A DNA stretch of 48,876 bases from Lachnospiraceae bacterium (GCA_021200995.1 JAJQFS010000049.1:1-48876); one strand, 5' to 3'; counted from the stretch's first letter, positions 33,812 to 43,044 are shown. Made by a program: numbers and translations. The notes: generated from the letters alone by a model not told the origin.

Positions 33812-35356
33812 ATGAGACCGATTTCGATGGAAAGAGTGGAACTGACCAGAAAGGAGATTCTGGGCATCATTGAGAGCCCTGTCCTGACCCATGAGCAGAA
33901 GCTGACCAATCTGGCCAACCAGGCAGATTCATTGATGGAAGTGCTGGATTTGCCGGAGGGACTGTCGGATTATCTGGATCCGGTACCGGGCAAACAGTGT
34001 ATCTGTGATTTATATGAGGGACACGCTCCGATGCGTCCGCGCTACATCATTCCTGATTATGACAAATTCTTTGCCGAGGGCAGCGAGTTTCTGCAGCTGA
34101 AGCCACCCACTGATTTCTTTGAGGCTATTAATAATCTTTTAATCATTTATAAACACGTACCCAGTATCACGAATTATCCCGTGTATGTGGGTGCGCTGGA
34201 CAAGCTTCTTGACCCGTTCATCACGGACATGGATGACGATCTTGTCAAAAAGCATCTGAAGTTATTCCTGACACACATCGACAGAACCGTACTGGATTCT
34301 TTCTCCCACGCGAATTTAGGACCTGAGCCTACCAGAGCCGGTCGACTGATTCTGGAGGCGGAGCGGGATTTGGAGTTGGCGGTTCCCAATATTTCCTTAA
34401 AATATGACCCGGATATCACACCCGATGACTTTGCCCTTGAGGCTGTGAAGACCTGCTTAAGAAGCGCCAAGCCCAGCTTTGCCAATGACAAAATGTTCCG
34501 CTCCGAGCTCGGTGATGACTATGTGATAGCCAGTTGCTACAACGGACTGCTTTGCGGCGGTGGTTCCTATACGCTGTGCCGGCTGATTCTGGGCAATATC
34601 GCGAAGCGCGCGGACAATATTCAGGACTTTAAGGAGAATGTCCTTCCGAAAGTGATGGATCTGCAGGCCCGTTATATGGATTCCCGCGTGCGCTTTATCG
34701 TGGAAGAGAGCGGCTTTTTTGAGAATCATTTTCTGGCGAAGGAAGGACTGATTCACAGGGATCGTTTCACTGCCATGTACGGCCTGGTCGGCCTGGCGGA
34801 CGCGGTCAATATTTTATTTGAAAAAGAAGGAAAAGAGGGCCGTTTCGGTCACAGTAAGGAGGCGGATCAGCTGGGTGTGGAGATCATGGATCAGATCGAC
34901 GCGTTCAATCAGGCACATGAGGCGCCGTACTGTGAGGCGACCGGCGGACATTATCTCCTGCATGCCCAGGTGGGCATCGCACAGGATGTAGGCATCACAC
35001 CTGGTACCAGAATCCCGATCGGAGAAGAGCCGGACACCCTTTTTGAGCATTTGGAGAACTGCAGTCTCTTCCACAAATATTTTCCATCTGGCACGGGCGA
35101 CATTTTCCCGATGGAGATGACAGCACGCAAAAATCCGCAGTATATCCTGGATGTGGTGAAAGGCGCATTTCAGAAGAATCTGCGTTACCTTTCCTTCCAT
35201 GACAAGGACAGCGATGTAATCCGCATCACCGGCTATCTGGTGAAGCGCTCCGAAATTGAGAAATACCAGAGGGGCGAGCGGGTACTGCAGAATACGACCC
35301 AGCTGGGTGCGGGAGCCGTACAAAACGGCAGAGTCCTGGAGAGAAAGGTTCGTTAA
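33812..35356 (+). CDS. yjjI: YjjI family glycyl radical enzyme
   Basis: This 514-residue protein is a YjjI-type glycyl radical enzyme of unknown reaction. The C-terminal radical motif is RITGY with Gly at residue 474, inside VIRITGYLVKRSE. Three cysteines in the mid-protein segment (C242, C248, C256) include candidates for the thiyl-radical residue, though I cannot tell which. It is shorter than pyruvate formate-lyase or diol dehydratases (about 760-850 residues). GGAGGT at 33801-33806 supports the start. The stop shares one base with the ATG of its activase. In E. coli yjjI-yjjW lies beside deoCABD; here it lies among deoB, deoC, udp, cdd, add and a nucleoside importer, so a nucleoside-linked substrate is inferred. 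Confidence 0.9.
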   Translation: MRPISMERVELTRKEILGIIESPVLTHEQKLTNLANQADSLMEVLDLPEGLSDYLDPVPGKQCICDLYEGHAPMRPRYIIPDYDKFFAEGSEFLQLKPPTDFFEAINNLLIIYKHVPSITNYPVYVGALDKLLDPFITDMDDDLVKKHLKLFLTHIDRTVLDSFSHANLGPEPTRAGRLILEAERDLELAVPNISLKYDPDITPDDFALEAVKTCLRSAKPSFANDKMFRSELGDDYVIASCYNGLLCGGGSYTLCRLILGNIAKRADNIQDFKENVLPKVMDLQARYMDSRVRFIVEESGFFENHFLAKEGLIHRDRFTAMYGLVGLADAVNILFEKEGKEGRFGHSKEADQLGVEIMDQIDAFNQAHEAPYCEATGGHYLLHAQVGIAQDVGITPGTRIPIGEEPDTLFEHLENCSLFHKYFPSGTGDIFPMEMTARKNPQYILDVVKGAFQKNLRYLSFHDKDSDVIRITGYLVKRSEIEKYQRGERVLQNTTQLGAGAVQNGRVLERKVR

Positions 35357-36195
35357 TGAAATATCCGGTCAATCAGATTATCCCTTTCAGCTGCGTGGAC
35401 GGACCGGGCAACCGCACCGCGGTATTTTTGCAGGGCTGCAATATTGACTGCCGCTACTGCCATAATCCGGAGACCAGACGGCTTTGCATCAACTGCAGCG
35501 CCTGTGTGGAAAAATGTCCGGTGCAGGCCCTGTACATAGAGGATGGCATGGTGAAGTTTCGTCCTGAACGTTGTGTGCGCTGCGACACCTGCATCCGCCT
35601 CTGTCCCCATGACGCGAGCCCCAGGATTCGCTATATGACCGCGCGGGAGGTCTTTCAGGAAGTGCAGCAGTACGTGCCCTATATCAGCGGCGTCACTGTC
35701 TCCGGCGGCGAGTGCACCCTGCATCCTGAGTTTCTGGCGGAGTTCTTTGCGCTTTGTAAAGAGGCCGGACTGAATACTCTCTTAGACAGCAACGGGATGC
35801 TTCCTTATGGAGATATGCCGCGGGTGATGGCGGTGACGGACGGCGTCATGCTGGACATCAAGGCCTTTGATGAGGAAGAACACAAAAGCGTCACCGGATT
35901 TGACAATGCGCAGGTGCTGCTAAATGCCGCGTACCTGGCGGATACGGGGAAGCTTGCAGAGATCCGGACGGTTATGGTACCGGGTTTAAATGACGGTGAG
36001 GCTATCATCCGGCAAATCGCGGAGTACCTGAAGCCTCATATGGATATTTCCTCCTTACGATATAAGCTGATCGCCTTCAGACAAAACGGCGTCAGAGAAC
36101 AATACAGACACTATCCACAGCCGGATGCCGACTACATGGAGCATATGCGTGAATGTGCGATGGAAGCCGGATTTCAGGAGATTATAGTCATATAA
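35356..36195 (+). CDS. yjjW: YjjW family glycyl radical enzyme activase (radical SAM)
   Basis: This 279-residue radical SAM activase makes the glycyl radical on YjjI. The SAM-cluster motif is CNIDCRYC (CxxxCxxC) near residue 30. It is followed by a ferredoxin-type insert with two more cysteine sets (CINCSACVEKCP and CVRCDTCIRLCP), as in activases that carry auxiliary [4Fe-4S] clusters, and by the TVSGGECTLHPEF motif of this enzyme class. It begins MKYPVNQIIPFSCVDGPGNRT, the usual start of the family. It overlaps yjjI by one base. The nucleoside ABC ATPase starts 112 bp downstream, with repeat copy 3 in the gap. Confidence 0.94.
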   Translation: MKYPVNQIIPFSCVDGPGNRTAVFLQGCNIDCRYCHNPETRRLCINCSACVEKCPVQALYIEDGMVKFRPERCVRCDTCIRLCPHDASPRIRYMTAREVFQEVQQYVPYISGVTVSGGECTLHPEFLAEFFALCKEAGLNTLLDSNGMLPYGDMPRVMAVTDGVMLDIKAFDEEEHKSVTGFDNAQVLLNAAYLADTGKLAEIRTVMVPGLNDGEAIIRQIAEYLKPHMDISSLRYKLIAFRQNGVREQYRHYPQPDADYMEHMRECAMEAGFQEIIVI

Positions 36196-36207
36196 TGATT
36201 AAGGGCA

Positions 36208-36280
36208 TGATACACGGATGAACACCCGAAGGGCGTACCTTGTGTAAGCATCCGTTTGTGACCTTTTGTCCCTTGTATCA
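36208..36280 (-). repeat. TGATAC/GTATCA palindromic repeat, copy 3 (short form)
   Basis: This 73-bp element is bounded by TGATAC (36208-36213) and GTATCA (36275-36280). Read on the - strand it starts TGATACAAGGGAC and contains CACAAGG and ACGCCCTTCGGGTGT exactly as copy 1, but lacks about 20 bases of the inner right half. It fills most of the gap between yjjW and the nucleoside ABC ATPase gene, ending 13 bases before AAGGAGG. Opposite orientation and a shared core argue for a mobile or formerly mobile unit. Confidence 0.73.
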
Positions 36281-36307
36281 TCACAATATACGCAAGGAGG
36301 AAAACAG

Positions 36308-37840
36308 GTGGGAAACGAACAGAAAACTGCCGCCGTTGAGATGAGAGGAATCGTCAAAAAATTCGGCGATTTCGTCGCCAACGACCACATTGACCTGACC
36401 GTTCAAAAGGGTGAGGTTCATGCGATCTTAGGCGAGAACGGCGCGGGCAAAAGCACTCTGATGAACGTGCTCTACGGCTTATATCAGCCGACAGAGGGCG
36501 AGATCTTCATCAACGGACAAAAGGCGGTCATGGACGGCCCCAACAAAGCCATTGAGCTGGGTATCGGCATGGTGCATCAGCATTTTATGCTGGTACAGCC
36601 CTTTACGGTAGTGGAAAATATCGTCCTGGGCACGGAGCCGACCAAAGGGCTTATGGTGGACTTAAAGAGCGCAAGGGAAAAAGTGATTGAGCTTTCCAAA
36701 CGTTATAATATGGCCATTGACCCGGACGCCAAAATCGAGGATATCAGCGTCGGCATGCAGCAGCGTGTGGAAATTTTAAAGGTTCTTTACCGTGGTGCGG
36801 ATATTCTGATACTGGATGAGCCGACCGCGTCATTGACACCTCAGGAAATCACGGAGCTGATTGAGACGATCGGACACCTGACAAAAGACGGAAAGTCCGT
36901 GATCCTGATTACCCATAAATTAAAAGAGATTACCTCCTGTGCGGATAAGTGTACCATCATCCGGGCCGGTAAATACATCGATACTGTGGATGTGGACAAG
37001 GTCAATGAAAATGAGCTGGCCGCCATGATGGTGGGCCGTGATGTTTCCTTTACGGTGGAGAAACCTGAGAAAACGCCGGGAGAGGTTGTCTTGGATGCGA
37101 AGGATCTGCACGGCAATGATTACCGTGATATCGAGATCCTGCGTGGCCTGAATATTCAGGTGCGCAGCGGCGAGATCGTGGGTATCGCCGGTGTTGACGG
37201 CAACGGCCAGACAGAGCTGGTCGAGATTCTGACCGGCTTAAAAAAGGCGACCTCCGGCAGTGTCACCGTCCATGGCCAGGACGCTTATAATGTGACTCCG
37301 CGCAGAGCCTTTGACTTAGGGATCACCTCCATCCCCGCCGACCGTCAGAAGTACGGCCTGGTACTGGACTTCACCGTGGCGGAGAACATGATTTTACAGA
37401 ATTACGAGAAGGCACCCTTCGCAAAGGGCGCGTTTTTGCAGAAAGGCGAGATCGACAAACACGCGAAGGAACTGATTGATAAATTCGATATCCGCCCCAG
37501 AGGAAGCGAACAGCACGCGGCTGGAACGCTTTCCGGCGGCAACCAACAGAAGGTCATCATCGCCAGAGAAGTGACGAACGACTCAGATCTTTTGATCGCG
37601 GTGAATCCGACCCGCGGCCTGGATGTGGGCGCCATAGAATTTGTACATAAATATTTGGTGGAACAGAGAAATAAGGGCAGAGCGGTGCTGCTTGTCTCGT
37701 TCGAACTGGATGAGATTATGAGCCTGTCTGACAGGATTGAGGTTATTTTCGAAGGAAAAATTACCGGTTCTGTACCCGGAAAAGACGCGGATGAAAAAAC
37801 GCTTGGCTATATGATGGCGGGAGGTGTACACCATGAATAA
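36308..37840 (+). CDS. Nucleoside ABC transporter ATP-binding protein (NupO-like)
   Basis: This 510-residue protein has two fused ABC ATPase domains, as in sugar and nucleoside importers. Domain 1 carries Walker A GENGAGKST (42-50), signature ISVGMQQRVEIL and LILDEPTASLTPQE. Domain 2 (from about 255) has a degenerate Walker A (GVDGNGQTE), LSGGNQQKVIIARE and IAVNPTRGLDVGA; the loss of Asp-Glu after Walker B in domain 2 is typical of this family. The start is GTG 36308 with AAGGAGG at 36294-36300. It overlaps the permease start by 8 bp. With the two permeases and the lipoprotein at 32554 it makes a NupNOPQ-type importer. Confidence 0.92.
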   Translation: MGNEQKTAAVEMRGIVKKFGDFVANDHIDLTVQKGEVHAILGENGAGKSTLMNVLYGLYQPTEGEIFINGQKAVMDGPNKAIELGIGMVHQHFMLVQPFTVVENIVLGTEPTKGLMVDLKSAREKVIELSKRYNMAIDPDAKIEDISVGMQQRVEILKVLYRGADILILDEPTASLTPQEITELIETIGHLTKDGKSVILITHKLKEITSCADKCTIIRAGKYIDTVDVDKVNENELAAMMVGRDVSFTVEKPEKTPGEVVLDAKDLHGNDYRDIEILRGLNIQVRSGEIVGIAGVDGNGQTELVEILTGLKKATSGSVTVHGQDAYNVTPRRAFDLGITSIPADRQKYGLVLDFTVAENMILQNYEKAPFAKGAFLQKGEIDKHAKELIDKFDIRPRGSEQHAAGTLSGGNQQKVIIAREVTNDSDLLIAVNPTRGLDVGAIEFVHKYLVEQRNKGRAVLLVSFELDEIMSLSDRIEVIFEGKITGSVPGKDADEKTLGYMMAGGVHHE

Positions 37841-38918
37841 TGAGAAAAAATCTCTGATGCAAAGCATTGCCGACGGCAATGTCCTCTATACGCTGATCGC
37901 CATTGTGGTCGGATTTATTGTGGGAGCCATTCTTCTGGCCGTCATCGGAATCAGCCCCGCGGCGGCTTACGGAAAGCTCTTTTCGGGAGCGCTCAGCAAG
38001 CCGAAGTACATTGCGTGGTCAGTCGTTTACGCGACCCCGCTGATCCTGACGGGTCTGTCCGTGGCGTTCTCTTTTAAAACCGGTGTTTTTAATATCGGAG
38101 CTGAGGGACAGTTTGTGGTTGGCTCTCTTGCGGCAAGCGTGGTGGGTGTCTGCGTTTCCCTGCCACCGGTTCTGCACGCCATTGTGTGCGCGATCGCGGC
38201 CATGGCGGCCGGCGGCCTCTGGGGCGCTTTGGTCGGTCTCATGAAGGTGAAAAAGGGCATCAACGAAGTCCTTTCCTACATCATGTTCAACTGGATCGCG
38301 TATTATCTGAGCAACTATATGGTGAACCTGCCTTTCCTGGAAAATGAGGGCAATGTAGAGGCAACCAAGAATATTCAGTCTACCGCGTCCATTGTCTGTC
38401 CGGAGTGGATTACCAATTTGACCGGCTGCGCGTATACCAACTGGGGCATTCTGCTCGCGATTGTGATTGCCGTCATCGTATGGGTTATTATCAATAAGAC
38501 GACGCTGGGATATCAGCTGCGTTCCGTAGGCTTTAATAAAAACGCCGCGGAATATGGCGGCATTAATTCCAACGCGGCCTTCTTAAAAGCGATGGCGATT
38601 TCCGGAGCACTTTCCGGTCTGGGCGGCATGGTGCAGCTCTGTGGCATGTCTTACCGCATCAGTCAGTTCGCCGGACAGGAAGGGTATGGATTTCAGGGCA
38701 TTACGGTAGCGCTAATCGGTTCCTCCAATCCGATTGGCTGCATCTTTGCCGGCCTGTTCTACGGCGTCATGAAATACGGCGGCACCAAGCTGACGCTGAT
38801 CAACGCGCCCAGCGAGGTAATTGATATCATCATGGGCGTGATTGTCCTGTTCATCGCCGTTTCCCATGTGTTCAAGACGCTTCTGACCAACAGAAAAAAG
38901 GGAGGTAAAAAGAAATGA
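37833..38918 (+). CDS. Nucleoside ABC transporter permease (NupP-like)
   Basis: This 361-residue integral membrane protein has about 8-10 spans and the BPD_transp_2 features GLSVAFSFKTGVFNIGAEGQ, GGLWGALVGLMKVKKGINEVLSYIMFNW and GYGFQGITVALIGSSNPIG. It is one of two permease subunits forming the import channel. ATG 37833 has GGGAGGTG at 37819-37826; the in-frame GTG 37824 is too close to that site. It overlaps the ATPase gene by 8 bp and the second permease by 4 bp (ATGA). Confidence 0.93.
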   Translation: MNNEKKSLMQSIADGNVLYTLIAIVVGFIVGAILLAVIGISPAAAYGKLFSGALSKPKYIAWSVVYATPLILTGLSVAFSFKTGVFNIGAEGQFVVGSLAASVVGVCVSLPPVLHAIVCAIAAMAAGGLWGALVGLMKVKKGINEVLSYIMFNWIAYYLSNYMVNLPFLENEGNVEATKNIQSTASIVCPEWITNLTGCAYTNWGILLAIVIAVIVWVIINKTTLGYQLRSVGFNKNAAEYGGINSNAAFLKAMAISGALSGLGGMVQLCGMSYRISQFAGQEGYGFQGITVALIGSSNPIGCIFAGLFYGVMKYGGTKLTLINAPSEVIDIIMGVIVLFIAVSHVFKTLLTNRKKGGKKK

Positions 38919-39856
38919 GTGCAGTGATTACGAATCTCGGTCTGGTGATCAACGCCATGCTTCTTGCGACGCCGCCGCTTTTGTATGCGGGCCTCGGCTC
39001 CTGCTTTTCTGAGCGGAGCGGTGTGGTCAATATCGGAATTGAGGGCATGATGACCGTGGGAGCGTTTACCGGTTCTGTGGTCGCCCTGTATACGGGGAAC
39101 GGCTGGTTTGCCTTCCTTTGCGCGGGCCTCGCGGGGGCGCTGGTGGCGGTGATCCACGCCATTGCCTGCATTACCTATGGCGCTGATCAGACGATCTCCG
39201 GTACCGCCATCAATTTCCTGGCGCCCGGCCTGGCAATCTTTATCTGCCGCGCCATGTTTAACAATTCCTCGGACACAACGCCGATTGATACCTCATCCAA
39301 GCTGCCGAAGCTTTTCGAGGGAGTTTTTCCGGTTGGTTCTTTTGAATACAACGTGTTCTGCACCTATGCGGCCGCTTATCTTTGCTTTATCCTGGTAGCG
39401 GTAGCCTGGTTCGTCTTTTATAAGACCCGCTTCGGTATGAGGCTGAGAGCTGTCGGCGAGCATCCGAAGGCCTGCGATACGCTGGGAATTAATGTACACA
39501 GAATCCGTTATATCTGTGTGATTTTATCCGGTTTCCTGGCCGGACTCGGCGGAGCCTATATCACACTGGCGACAGTAAACCAGTTCCGCCCGACTCTGAT
39601 TGTCGGTCAGGGCTTCATCGCTATCGCGGCAGTCATTTTCGGTAAGTTCACGCCGCAGGGAACCTTAAAGGGCTGCCTGATTTTCGGCCTGTGCAGCGGC
39701 ATTAAGACGTTACTGAGCAGTAATTCAAACATAACGGTTTCGCCGAACCTGATTTCCATGATTCCCTATGTGGTGACAATTCTGGCGCTGATTTTCTTCG
39801 TTGGAAAGAGCAGCGTGCCGGCGGCCAGCGGCAAGCCGTATCTGAAGGAAAAATAA
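38915..39856 (+). CDS. Nucleoside ABC transporter permease (NupQ-like)
   Basis: This 313-residue permease has 8-9 membrane spans with GLGSCFSERSGVVNIGIEGMMTVGAF, GADQTISGTAINFLAPG and GQGFIAIAAVIFGKFTPQG, all typical of the second subunit of BMP-linked importers. It starts in an ATGA overlap with the first permease, behind GGGAGG, so the two are translated together. A terminator 73 bp after its stop ends the transport operon before cdd. Confidence 0.93.
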   Translation: MSAVITNLGLVINAMLLATPPLLYAGLGSCFSERSGVVNIGIEGMMTVGAFTGSVVALYTGNGWFAFLCAGLAGALVAVIHAIACITYGADQTISGTAINFLAPGLAIFICRAMFNNSSDTTPIDTSSKLPKLFEGVFPVGSFEYNVFCTYAAAYLCFILVAVAWFVFYKTRFGMRLRAVGEHPKACDTLGINVHRIRYICVILSGFLAGLGGAYITLATVNQFRPTLIVGQGFIAIAAVIFGKFTPQGTLKGCLIFGLCSGIKTLLSSNSNITVSPNLISMIPYVVTILALIFFVGKSSVPAASGKPYLKEK

Positions 39857-39928
39857 ATTTTCGTGCATGCAGAGGTATAACATAAATTATAGCCTGCAAT
39901 CATGAAATATCATTTGTATATTAAGTTG

Positions 39929-39966
39929 GTCTGCCATTGAAGAATGCGTCAATGGCAGACTGTTTC
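39929..39966 (+). terminator. Terminator after the nucleoside importer operon
   Basis: GTCTGCCATTGA (39929-39940) pairs perfectly with TCAATGGCAGAC (39949-39960) around an 8-base loop, followed by TGTTTC. The short T-run suggests partial read-through into cdd, whose ATG is 18 bases further. Confidence 0.75.
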
Positions 39967-39983
39967 TGAAAGAGTCATATTGC

Positions 39984-40406
39984 ATGGAACAGACAACGAA
40001 GGAAATCCTGTTTAATAAAGCGAAGGAAGCCAGAAAGGAAGCTTATACACCCTACTCTCATTATCAGGTTGGTGCGGCGCTTTTGTGCGCGGATGGGCAA
40101 ATCTTTACAGGCTGTAATATTGAGAACGCCGGACATACTCCCGCGTGCTGCGCGGAGAGAACCGCGTTTTTTAAGGCGGTCAGCGAGGGCGTGCGGGAAT
40201 TTTGCGCCATTGCGGTGGTGGCGGGCCCCGAAGGAGGGGACCTGGTCTGGACCACACCCTGCGGCGTCTGCCGTCAGGTGATGATGGAGTTTTGCGAGTA
40301 TGAGACTTTTGAAATCTACCTGGGAACCGGCGCGGAGGACTGTAAATGTTATACACTGAAAGAGCTGTTGCCGCACGGTTTTGGACCGAAAAATCTGGAT
40401 TTCTGA
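39984..40406 (+). CDS. cdd: Cytidine deaminase
   Basis: This 140-residue zinc enzyme deaminates cytidine and deoxycytidine to uridine or deoxyuridine. YTPYSHYQVGAAL and GCNIENAG build the substrate site. Zinc and proton-shuttle residues lie in CCAERTA and PCGVCRQVM. Length matches the tetrameric bacterial type. The first metal loop reads ENAGHTPACCAERTA, where many homologues have ENASYGLTICAERTA. It stands directly behind the importer terminator and 96 bp before add, and provides the substrate of uridine phosphorylase. Confidence 0.95.
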   Translation: MEQTTKEILFNKAKEARKEAYTPYSHYQVGAALLCADGQIFTGCNIENAGHTPACCAERTAFFKAVSEGVREFCAIAVVAGPEGGDLVWTTPCGVCRQVMMEFCEYETFEIYLGTGAEDCKCYTLKELLPHGFGPKNLDF

Positions 40407-40431
40407 TCTGGGCTATTAGCTGCTGGTCAGA

Positions 40432-40467
40432 GCGAGAAAATATATAAACTGAAGAGTGATTTCTCGC
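40432..40467. promoter_or_regulatory. Inverted repeat between cdd and add
   Basis: GCGAGAAA (40432-40439) and TTTCTCGC (40460-40467) are perfect 8-bp arms separated by 20 bases. There is no T-tract after them, so an operator or leader hairpin for add-deoC is more likely than a terminator. Confidence 0.35.
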
Positions 40468-40502
40468 GAGCCTTTAGCGTGATAGAAGGAAATGGAGAAA
40501 CT

Positions 40503-41486
40503 ATGATTGATATCCACCTGCATTTTGACGGTTCCTTACCCTTAGAATTAGTACAGCGTCAGGCGAAGCTTCAGAACCTTCCCTATGCGGATCTGCCTGA
40601 AGAAGAACTGCGGGACCGCATCGTCTGTCCCATTGACTGCGGGAGCCTGAATGATTTCCTGGCCAGATTTGCCATCCCTCTGGAAATCCTCCAGACCTAT
40701 GACAGTTTGCGGGAAGGCGTAGAAGCTGTGATGAATATTCTGAAAAGCCAGGGAATCCTCTACGCTGAATTACGCTTCGCGCCGCAGCACCATACGAAAA
40801 AGGGCCTGACCCAGGAGGACGCGGTGAAAGCCGCGCTGGAGGGTCTGCAGAATGGACTTTCAGACGGGCGGATCAGGGCACAGCTGATTTTATGCGCCAT
40901 GCGCGGCGATGGAAATGACGATGAGAATTTTGAGACACTGCGATTGACCAAAAAGTACCTGCATCAGGGCGTCTGTGCCTTTGATCTGGCGGGAGCGGAA
41001 GCACTCTTTTCCACGGAACATTACCGGGAACTGTTCGCAAGGGCGACGGATATGGGCGTACCTTTTACCATCCATGCGGGAGAAGCCGCCGGTCCGGAAA
41101 GCGTTCGTGCGGCGCTGTCTTTTGGCGCGAAGCGGATCGGGTATGGTGTTCACGCGATCGAAGATCCCGCGCTGGTAGAGGAATTAAAAGAAAAACAGAC
41201 CGTCCTGGAATGCTGTGTGATCAGCAACGTGCAGAGCAAGGCTGTAGGGAGTGCGAAAGAGCATCCCATCCGGTATTTTCTTAAGCAGGGTCTGAAGGTG
41301 ACGCTCAATACCGACAATATGACCATTTCCCAGACCAGTATGGCGCGGGAAGTATCATTTGTGCGGGAGCATCTCGGCCTGACAAAAGAGCAGGAGCTTC
41401 AACTGTATCTCAACGCCGCGGACGCCGCGTTTTTAGATGAGGAATCAAAGGAGGAATTAAAACATGCTATCGCCAAAGCTTTTTGA
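40503..41486 (+). CDS. add: Adenosine deaminase
   Basis: This 327-residue TIM-barrel zinc deaminase converts adenosine and deoxyadenosine to inosine or deoxyinosine. Visible motifs are [13 protein letters not shown] (zinc H5 and H7), FTIHAGEA (zinc His and catalytic Glu), GYGVHAIED and [10 protein letters not shown], which holds the metal Asp. ATG 40503 begins exactly at the conserved N-terminus and has GGAG about 5-9 bases before it; the open frame from 40479 is just upstream sequence. Its 3' end overlaps deoC by 23 bp, so both are co-translated. Confidence 0.93.
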   Translation: MIDIHLHFDGSLPLELVQRQAKLQNLPYADLPEEELRDRIVCPIDCGSLNDFLARFAIPLEILQTYDSLREGVEAVMNILKSQGILYAELRFAPQHHTKKGLTQEDAVKAALEGLQNGLSDGRIRAQLILCAMRGDGNDDENFETLRLTKKYLHQGVCAFDLAGAEALFSTEHYRELFARATDMGVPFTIHAGEAAGPESVRAALSFGAKRIGYGVHAIEDPALVEELKEKQTVLECCVISNVQSKAVGSAKEHPIRYFLKQGLKVTLNTDNMTISQTSMAREVSFVREHLGLTKEQELQLYLNAADAAFLDEESKEELKHAIAKAF

Positions 41487-42108
41487 TCATACCATATTGA
41501 AGGCGGATGCTGCGGAAGCGGATGTCAGAAAAATCTGTGACGAGGCAAAGGAGTACGATTTTATGAGCGTCTGTGTCAACAGTTACTATACGGCGTTTGT
41601 CGCGCAGCAGCTGAAGGACACCGATGTGAAGGTCTGCTCTGTGATCGGCTTTCCCCTGGGCCAGATGAGTACGGCTGCCAAAGTCGCGGAGACGAAAGAT
41701 GTCGTCGCAAACGGAGCCGATGAGGTGGACATGGTCATCAATGTGGCTGCCTTAAAGGATCAGAAATACGATTTTGTGAGAGAAGAAATTGCCGCCGTCA
41801 AAGAGGCCTGTCAGGGTCGCCTTCTGAAGGTGATCCTGGAAACCTGCCTTCTGACAAAAGAGGAGATTGTAAAGGCATGTGAGCTGGCCGAAGCGGTCGG
41901 CGCAGACTATGTGAAGACTTCCACTGGTTTTTCGACCGGCGGCGCAACAACCCAGGACGTTGCCCTGATGCGCGCCACTGTGGGAGACCGTCTGGGCGTG
42001 AAGGCCAGCGGCGGGATTCGTGATACGAAGACGGCTGAAGCGATGGTAGCTGCGGGCGCGTCCAGGATCGGTGCCAGTGCTACGATTTCTATTTTAGACT
42101 TAAAATAG
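41464..42108 (+). CDS. deoC: Deoxyribose-phosphate aldolase
   Basis: This 214-residue class I aldolase splits 2-deoxyribose-5-phosphate to acetaldehyde and glyceraldehyde-3-phosphate. The start [15 protein letters not shown], the [10 protein letters not shown] stretch, the Schiff-base lysine motif [15 protein letters not shown] and [10 protein letters not shown] are all present. AAGGAGG at 41448-41454, inside add, supports ATG 41464. It ends the add-deoC pair and completes the deoxynucleoside route started by udp/deoB. The presence of deoC shows that deoxyribonucleosides, not just ribonucleosides, are catabolised here. Confidence 0.97.
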   Translation: MLSPKLFDHTILKADAAEADVRKICDEAKEYDFMSVCVNSYYTAFVAQQLKDTDVKVCSVIGFPLGQMSTAAKVAETKDVVANGADEVDMVINVAALKDQKYDFVREEIAAVKEACQGRLLKVILETCLLTKEEIVKACELAEAVGADYVKTSTGFSTGGATTQDVALMRATVGDRLGVKASGGIRDTKTAEAMVAAGASRIGASATISILDLK

Positions 42109-42191
42109 CAGAAGGCAGAACGGAGTTTGTGTTTTTATTTTTGAAAGTCAGTTCATAAACGGAATGCATAGAAGAAAGGTGAACTTATCAT

Positions 42192-43010
42192 ATGGACAAC
42201 GCATTTTCAAGCACCTCGCAATACGTCGCGAGCGAACAGCTTTTAGCCAGTGTCAATGTGGCGATTGCTTTGCAGAAGCCTCTTTTAATCAAGGGTGAAC
42301 CCGGTACCGGCAAGACCATGCTGGCCCAGGCCGTGGCGGATTCTCTTGGCAAACAGCTGATTATCTGGAATATTAAATCCACGACCAAGGCGCAGGACGG
42401 TCTGTATATGTATGACACAATCCAGCGTCTGTATGACGGCCAGTTCGGCGAGGAGGGAGTCAGTGACATCGCCCGCTATATCAAGCTGGGCAAGCTGGGA
42501 GAGGCATTCGAGAGCGAAGAGCAGGTGGTTCTGTTGATCGATGAGATTGATAAGGCGGATCTGGAATTTCCCAATGACCTTTTGTGGGAGTTGGACCAGA
42601 TGGAATTTTATATTCATGAGACCAAACGCACGGTAAAGGCCAAGCACCGTCCGATCGTCATCATCACCTCCAACGCTGAAAAGGAGCTGCCGGACGCGTT
42701 TCTGCGCAGGTGTATTTTCCATTACATCGATTTTCCAGATAAGGCGCTGATGGAGGAAATCGTACGCACGCATTATCCGGACGTGGAGCAGCATCTTCTG
42801 GAGGACGCGATGAAGGTCTTTTATGATATCCGCGCCATGAAGGACATCCGCAAAAAACCGAGCACCTCTGAACTGATTGACTGGATCAACGCCCTGCAGC
42901 TGGGCGGGATTCCGGTGGAGAAGATCAGGAAAGAGCTGCCGTTTGTGGGCGTTATCGTGAAAAAGGACGAGGATTTGAATATTGTGAAGCAGAAGATCAA
43001 CCAGTTCTAG
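42192..43010 (+). CDS. MoxR-type AAA+ ATPase
   Basis: This 272-residue AAA+ ATPase of the MoxR/CoxD kind has Walker A GEPGTGKT (35-42), Walker B VVLLIDEIDKAD (D117/E118), sensor-type IITSNAEKELPDAFLRRC with the arginine finger region, and a C-terminal helical lid. MoxR ATPases work with a VWA protein, encoded next here, to insert metal cofactors or remodel protein complexes. AAAGGTG lies 10-16 bases before ATG 42192. No specific client is evident in the neighbourhood: no CO dehydrogenase, methanol dehydrogenase or nitric oxide reductase genes are present. Confidence 0.9.
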   Translation: MDNAFSSTSQYVASEQLLASVNVAIALQKPLLIKGEPGTGKTMLAQAVADSLGKQLIIWNIKSTTKAQDGLYMYDTIQRLYDGQFGEEGVSDIARYIKLGKLGEAFESEEQVVLLIDEIDKADLEFPNDLLWELDQMEFYIHETKRTVKAKHRPIVIITSNAEKELPDAFLRRCIFHYIDFPDKALMEEIVRTHYPDVEQHLLEDAMKVFYDIRAMKDIRKKPSTSELIDWINALQLGGIPVEKIRKELPFVGVIVKKDEDLNIVKQKINQF

Positions 43011-43044
43011 GAAGGCATTATGCAAAGCAGTCACAGGAGATATC

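Noticed and set aside
32725-33918. Open frame of 397 codons on the - strand opposite the BMP-family lipoprotein gene
   Set aside because: It is antisense to a clear lipoprotein gene and crosses a terminator and a promoter. The sequence resembles no family and reflects codon bias on the other strand.
41300-41340. Possible active-site substitution in adenosine deaminase (TDN instead of TDD)
   Set aside because: As far as I recall, bacterial adenosine deaminases commonly have TDN here, with the first Asp as the metal ligand, so this is not an anomaly.
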